Below are positions 33,247-36,545 of a stretch of 36,545 bases of DNA, piece after piece. The stretch's first letter is position 1, and every line of letters starts with the position of its first letter. Source of the DNA: Deltaproteobacteria bacterium UBA2385 (GTDB taxonomy: Bacteria; Myxococcota_A; UBA796; UBA2385); contig DDSR01000318.1 in assembly GCA_002343455.1 (NCBI GenBank), positions 1 through 36,545 on the forward strand, given 5' to 3'. Below the pieces are notes generated by a model, which was given only the letters and a program-made list of their open reading frames with translations, searched no databases and was not told the origin of the DNA. The translations under genes were made by a program, and so were the position numbers.

Positions 33247-33268
33247 CGGGCTGCCCTAGGGCAGCCCG
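33247..33268. terminator. Perfect 22-bp palindrome, possible attenuator hairpin
   Basis: CGGGCTGCCCTAGGGCAGCCCG reads identically on both strands. As RNA it gives a 9-bp GC-rich stem with a CUAG loop, followed by UCGACGUUUGU, a weak U-run. It lies between the 17-codon ORF and the methyltransferase start, so it could attenuate transcription or, as DNA, bind a dimeric regulator. The centre is a CTAG. Confidence 0.6.
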
Positions 33269-33289
33269 TCGACGTTTGTGAGGTACCCG

Positions 33290-34231
33290 ATGGCGCTACG
33301 TGACTCGCTTCGGCTGGACGGCGACCCCTGCCCTCCCCTGCCCGCCGGGCCACCCTACTCCTGCCGTGAGCTGGCCGACTGGCTGGGCATCGCCTTCACG
33401 ATGCCCCCAGCCGATCCCCGCATCAAGGACATCTTCGAGGGCGAGCCGGCCCCGACCCCGCCGCTGGACAACCTCGCCGGCGCCCGGACATGGTGGGAGG
33501 AGCACCCCGACTGGATGGAGATCCTCGACCCCGAGTCGCCCAACCACGAGGGCAAGATGCTCGAGCGCGAGCTCTACCTGGAGAGCTGGCGGCCCTTCCT
33601 GCCGGCGCGCGCCCGGGTGCTCGACCTGGGCGGGGGCGTGGGCCGCTTCACCGACTGGATGCTGCAGCGCGACTGCGAGGTCGAGCTGGTCGATCCCGAT
33701 CTGCGCAGCCTCTGGCGGGCGCTCTCGGCCGTCGTCGGCGGCCCCGGCAAGGTCGACCTGCACTGGGCCACCGGCGAGACCCTGCCCGACCTGGCGCCGG
33801 TCGACGTGGCCCTGGCGGTCGAGGTGCTCTGCTACGCCGAGGACCCCGCCCGGGTGATGGAGAACCTGCGCCGGGTGCTCAAGCCCGACGGCGTGCTGCT
33901 GCTCAGCGTCGAGGCTCGCTGGGGCTGGGCGATGTCGGCCGACTCCCACGACGGCACCATCGACGCCTTCCTGAGTGACGGCATCGTGCACGTCCCCGGC
34001 GACCGCTGGATCCGCACCTACACCGAGGAGATGGTGCTCGAGCTGCTGGCCGGCTGGCGCATCGAGAGCCTGGTGCCCACCCACTACGCCTTCTCCGGCC
34101 CCTTCGAGTTCAGCACCGGTGCCATGGAGGTCGAAGAGGCCCTGGCGCTGGAAGCCCGGCTGCGCGCCCACCCCGTCAGCCGGCCGCTGAACCGCGCCTG
34201 GGCCGTGGTGGCCCGGCCGCCTCCACGCTGA
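33290..34231 (+). CDS. Class I SAM-dependent methyltransferase
   Basis: A 313-aa protein. ATG 33290 ([12 protein letters not shown]) has GAGG 6 nt upstream; a GTG at 33278 is in frame but lies too close to the palindrome. Residues about 1-100 form an N-terminal extension with '[19 protein letters not shown]'. The Rossmann methyltransferase follows: motif [12 protein letters not shown] (about 107-117), the acidic end of strand 2 '[10 protein letters not shown]', '[19 protein letters not shown]' (motif II) and '[17 protein letters not shown]' (motif III). The acceptor is unknown; the superfamily includes C-, N- and O-methylating enzymes. It is followed by a B12-type radical SAM gene 30 nt away. 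Confidence 0.88.
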   Translation: MALRDSLRLDGDPCPPLPAGPPYSCRELADWLGIAFTMPPADPRIKDIFEGEPAPTPPLDNLAGARTWWEEHPDWMEILDPESPNHEGKMLERELYLESWRPFLPARARVLDLGGGVGRFTDWMLQRDCEVELVDPDLRSLWRALSAVVGGPGKVDLHWATGETLPDLAPVDVALAVEVLCYAEDPARVMENLRRVLKPDGVLLLSVEARWGWAMSADSHDGTIDAFLSDGIVHVPGDRWIRTYTEEMVLELLAGWRIESLVPTHYAFSGPFEFSTGAMEVEEALALEARLRAHPVSRPLNRAWAVVARPPPR

Positions 34232-34255
34232 CAGCTCGCTCCGCTGCGCTATACC
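34228..34255 (+). promoter_or_regulatory. Strong promoter for the radical SAM gene, leaderless
   Basis: CTGACA (34228-34233), 16-base spacer, TATACC (34250-34255), then 6 bases to the ATG at 34262. The -35 overlaps the methyltransferase stop. No Shine-Dalgarno is present, so a leaderless transcript is expected. Confidence 0.6.
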
Positions 34256-34261
34256 CCCCTC

Positions 34262-35794
34262 ATGCGCGTCGTCCTCGTCCAACCTCCTCGCTGCTACTGG
34301 CCCTACACCAGCGAAGGCGACAACTTCCTCCTCCAGCAGGCCCTCCCGGCCCTTGCCGGCGCCCTGCGCGCCGCCGGGATGGACGTGCACGTCATCGACT
34401 GCATGCCCCTGCACATCGGCTGGCGCAGCCTGGCCGACGAGCTGGAGCGGCTGGACCCCGACGTCGTCGGCTGCGGCGAGAACCACGCCCTGTACGCCAG
34501 CGAGGCGATGCGCTTCTTCCGGATGTGCAAGGAGCGCATCCCGCGCGCCAAGACCATCGCCGGCGGCGGGCACTTCACCAATATGGCCGATCGCTACCTC
34601 TCGGCCGAGAGCCCGATCGACGTCATCGCCATCGGCGAGGGTGAGCTGACCATCGTCGAGCTCTGCGAGCAGCTCGCCCACAAGGACCCTGACCTGGACA
34701 AGGTCGACGGCATCGCCTGGTTCGACGGCGAGACGATGCGCCGGACCGCCCCGCGCAAGCTGGTCAAGGATCTGGACACCCTGCCCCTGCCCGCCTACGA
34801 CATGATGCCGATGGAGCTGTACGGCAAGTCCCGCTACCTGTTCAGCCCCGGCGGCACCACTGTCCACCACAGCCGGGGCTGCGTCAGCGCCTGCAGCTTC
34901 TGTGCCTGGTGGACCACCATGGCCGATCGCACCTATGACGCCGACGGCAAGGCCCAGCTCTCGCCCCGCTGGCGCAGCAAGTCCGTCGAGCGCATGATGG
35001 AGGAGATCGAGATCCTCTACTACAAGCACGGCAAGCGCAGCTACGTCTGGGTCGACGAGAGCTGGAACATCGATCCGCGCTTCAACGACGGCTTCTCCGA
35101 GGCCATGATCCGCAGCGGCATGAAGACCAAGTGGTTCACCTTCATGCGGGCGGACTGCATCGTCCGGGACGAGAAGAAGGGCATCCTCGAGAAGCAGGTC
35201 CGCGCGGGCATGTCGCACATCCTGATCGGCATCGAGCGGGCCGAGGACGACGCCCTGTCGCTGCTGGACAAGCGCTTCTACACCGGCGGGGTCGGGGTCG
35301 AGGCCCTGCGCATCATGCGCGAGCGCTACCCCGACGTCTTCCTGCAGGCGACCTTCATCGTCGGCGTCAAGGAGGAGAGCCCCGAGTCCCTCAAGAAGCA
35401 GCTCGCCATGGCCAAGCTGCTCGACGTCGACTTCCCGGCTTTTCATCCGATCACGCCCGTGCCGGGCACGCCGATCTTCGACGAGGCGTTGAAGAACGGG
35501 GAGATCACCTACGCCGACTTCGACGACTTCGACTGGCTGACCCCGGTGTTGGACAGCAAGTACATGGACCGGCACGAGATCTCGCAGGCCCTGTACGAGA
35601 TGAACAAAGCCCTGGTCAACAACCGCTGGTTGCTGCGCGGCCTGGCCAGCCGGGTGCCCTACAAGCGGGACATGTACATCTGGTTCTCGAAGGTCAGCGC
35701 GGCGATGTTCGTGGACGCGCTGAAGCGGCGGTTGAACCCGTTTGATGTCGGGCATTACCAGTCGCTGGTCAAGCCGGAGTGGTACGACGGGTGA
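34262..35794 (+). CDS. B12-binding-domain radical SAM enzyme
   Basis: A 510-aa protein. Residues about 1-150 match the cobalamin-binding Rossmann domain of this class ('VVLVQPPRCYWP', 'LAGALRAAGMDVHVIDC', 'DPDVVGCG', 'IPRAKTIAGGGHFT', 'IDVIAIGEGELTIVEL'). The radical SAM core follows with the 4Fe-4S motif C207-V-S-A-C211-S-F-C214, then 'YVWVDESWNIDPRF', 'FTFMRADCIVRD', 'LIGIERAEDDAL', and 'PAFHPITPVPGTPIFDEA'. BchE, HpnJ and P-methylase-type enzymes share this layout, so it may methylate or rearrange an unactivated carbon. I cannot tell the substrate. It sits directly after a methyltransferase gene and the small ORF, with its own promoter. The C-terminal 80 residues have a Trp/Tyr-rich tail. 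Confidence 0.92.
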   Translation: MRVVLVQPPRCYWPYTSEGDNFLLQQALPALAGALRAAGMDVHVIDCMPLHIGWRSLADELERLDPDVVGCGENHALYASEAMRFFRMCKERIPRAKTIAGGGHFTNMADRYLSAESPIDVIAIGEGELTIVELCEQLAHKDPDLDKVDGIAWFDGETMRRTAPRKLVKDLDTLPLPAYDMMPMELYGKSRYLFSPGGTTVHHSRGCVSACSFCAWWTTMADRTYDADGKAQLSPRWRSKSVERMMEEIEILYYKHGKRSYVWVDESWNIDPRFNDGFSEAMIRSGMKTKWFTFMRADCIVRDEKKGILEKQVRAGMSHILIGIERAEDDALSLLDKRFYTGGVGVEALRIMRERYPDVFLQATFIVGVKEESPESLKKQLAMAKLLDVDFPAFHPITPVPGTPIFDEALKNGEITYADFDDFDWLTPVLDSKYMDRHEISQALYEMNKALVNNRWLLRGLASRVPYKRDMYIWFSKVSAAMFVDALKRRLNPFDVGHYQSLVKPEWYDG

Positions 35795-35824
35795 GGGTGG
35801 TGGTCAGCGAAGGGTGTCGACCCA

Positions 35825-35880
35825 GGGGCGATGAATCGCGCTCCAACCGTGGAGCGTGAGGGGGCGCGATTCATCGCGCC
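35825..35880. repeat. Imperfect inverted repeat, REP-like
   Basis: Arms 35825-35844 (GGGGCGATGAATCGCGCTCC) and 35861-35880 (GGGGCGCGATTCATCGCGCC) pair at 18 of 20 positions around a 16-base loop. A single related arm occurs at 8141-8160. It lies between the radical SAM gene and the oppositely oriented Rpn-like ORF, so it may also act as a bidirectional terminator. Confidence 0.65.
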
Positions 35881-35928
35881 CGGCTGCTGCGATCCACCGG
35901 TCCGGGCTGTGGGGTTTGAGCCGACCGC

Positions 35929-36545
35929 TCAGTGCGTGCCGCGCTGGTCAAGTCGTCCACGCAGCGGGATGGCGAGGACCTGAGCCGACTGCGTGTCGAA
36001 GAGCTGGTCCGCCAGCCACAGCAGGTCGCCCGGCTCGCAGCGGGGAAGCAGCTCCAACACAACGGGGGCGGAGTCGGGAAAACGCTTCGCAAGGACGCGA
36101 CGCAGGACCTCCTCCCGGCCTTCCTCCCGGCCCTTGGCGACATACTTGCGGGCGAACTCGCTTTGGTACTCGTAGGGCTGGTTCATGAACGCCTCCAGGA
36201 AGCGGCGAGCTGCGGCGCTGGCCGAGAGCAGGATGAGATCAGCACAGAGTCGGGAGCGCTCCTCGTCCAGCCCCGCTCCGGCCGATAGCGCGGACTGGCC
36301 GATTCGCTGGGCGTTCGGACCTCGGCCGTGGGCCATCGCGGAGAGCACGGCGAGCTCGGGGTCGGCGTGGGCCTGAGCCGGATCGAGGATGGGGGGCACC
36401 TCGTCGGGCTTGAGCTGGACTTCGACCACGACGCCCACCGACCGACCGCTGGGCTCCTCGAAGCGCATCACCAGGTCGGCGCGGTGCTCGGCGGGGACGA
36501 GCTGGGTTGCGTCCACGGGCAGCAGGACGACCCCCCTCCGCCTCG
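35929..36545 (-). pseudogene. Rpn/PD-(D/E)XK-nuclease-like protein, partial and internally shortened
   Basis: An open frame that runs off the right edge of the window on the minus strand, so its N-terminus is missing. 'DATQLVPAEHRADLVMRF' and 'GVVVEVQL' match the conserved start and the E-x-Q catalytic strand of a family common in Myxococcota and related to Rpn/transposase-like PD-(D/E)XK nucleases. Then 'PDEVPPILDPAQAHADPELAVLSAMAHGRG' and 'ARRFLEAFMNQPYEYQSEFARKYVAKGREEGREE' follow. From memory of the family, about 40-50 residues normally lie between the EVQ strand and 'VPPI'; here they are joined almost directly, pointing to an in-frame deletion. Whether the short form is stable is unknown. 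The family identification is from memory. Confidence 0.6.

Noticed and set aside
1..36545. CRISPR array, tRNA, rRNA, riboswitch or complete IS element
   Set aside because: No regularly spaced repeats, cloverleaf, transposase with terminal repeats, or known riboswitch core could be seen on either strand.

Overview
The window is about 70% GC and densely coded on both strands. It carries 28 protein genes plus one very small ORF. I see no tRNA, rRNA, CRISPR array, complete insertion sequence or replication origin. MopE-type Cys/Asp-rich repeat lipoproteins, an IPT/TIG lipoprotein, a giant macroglobulin-like secreted protein with a glycine-rich segment, and an Rpn/PD-(D/E)XK-like ORF together suggest a member of the Myxococcota (former Deltaproteobacteria). 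That placement is an inference from gene content, not from a marker gene.

Layout. 27-8067: an operon of a 2298-aa secreted TPR/macroglobulin-like protein and a MopE-like beta-helix lipoprotein. 8068-9310: a lower-GC, less biased patch with a short palindrome-like repeat, a ParE/RelE toxin-antitoxin pair and an unrecognised divergent gene. 9335-12926: hflX, a two-domain metallophosphoesterase and a VOC protein, tightly overlapped. 12949-13878: a sugar-nucleotidyltransferase. 13886-14818 (minus): a probable outer-membrane barrel. 14908-17864: a sphingosine-phosphate-lyase-like PLP enzyme overlapping an M81 (MlrC-like) metallopeptidase. 17899-20003: ruvC-ruvA-ruvB. 20038-21143 (minus): DUF2237 and YebC-family genes. 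21222-22166: a MobB-CBS fusion. 22170-26419 (minus): an SLC13/RCK transporter, purB and a phosphoesterase lipoprotein with touching or overlapping ends. 26475-29743: a MopE/FG-GAP lipoprotein and a membrane-anchored unknown. 29747-30415 (minus): a Gph-like phosphatase. 30459-32644: pirin and an IPT/TIG lipoprotein. 32654-33076 (minus): gloA. 33170-35794: a 17-codon Pro/Arg/Lys-rich ORF, a perfect 22-bp palindrome, a SAM methyltransferase and a B12-binding radical SAM enzyme. 35825-36545: a palindromic repeat and a truncated Rpn-like ORF.

Two observations are the most unusual. First, a dispersed 15-bp imperfect palindrome, consensus near CCTARCNNYGCTAGG (ideal form CCTAGC-N3-GCTAGG), occurs ten times inside plus-strand genes between 224 and 16768. 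It is always in the same codon phase and accounts for every gene-internal CTAG I could find by eye. An eleventh copy lies in the promoter region of the outer-membrane gene. It looks like a DNA-level signal written through coding sequence. Second, the block 33110-35794 has a promoter, a strong Shine-Dalgarno, a 17-aa peptide, a hairpin-forming palindrome, a methyltransferase and a radical SAM enzyme. This is the layout expected of a leader-peptide-attenuated operon or a very small modified-peptide locus. Both are hypotheses drawn from sequence inspection alone.
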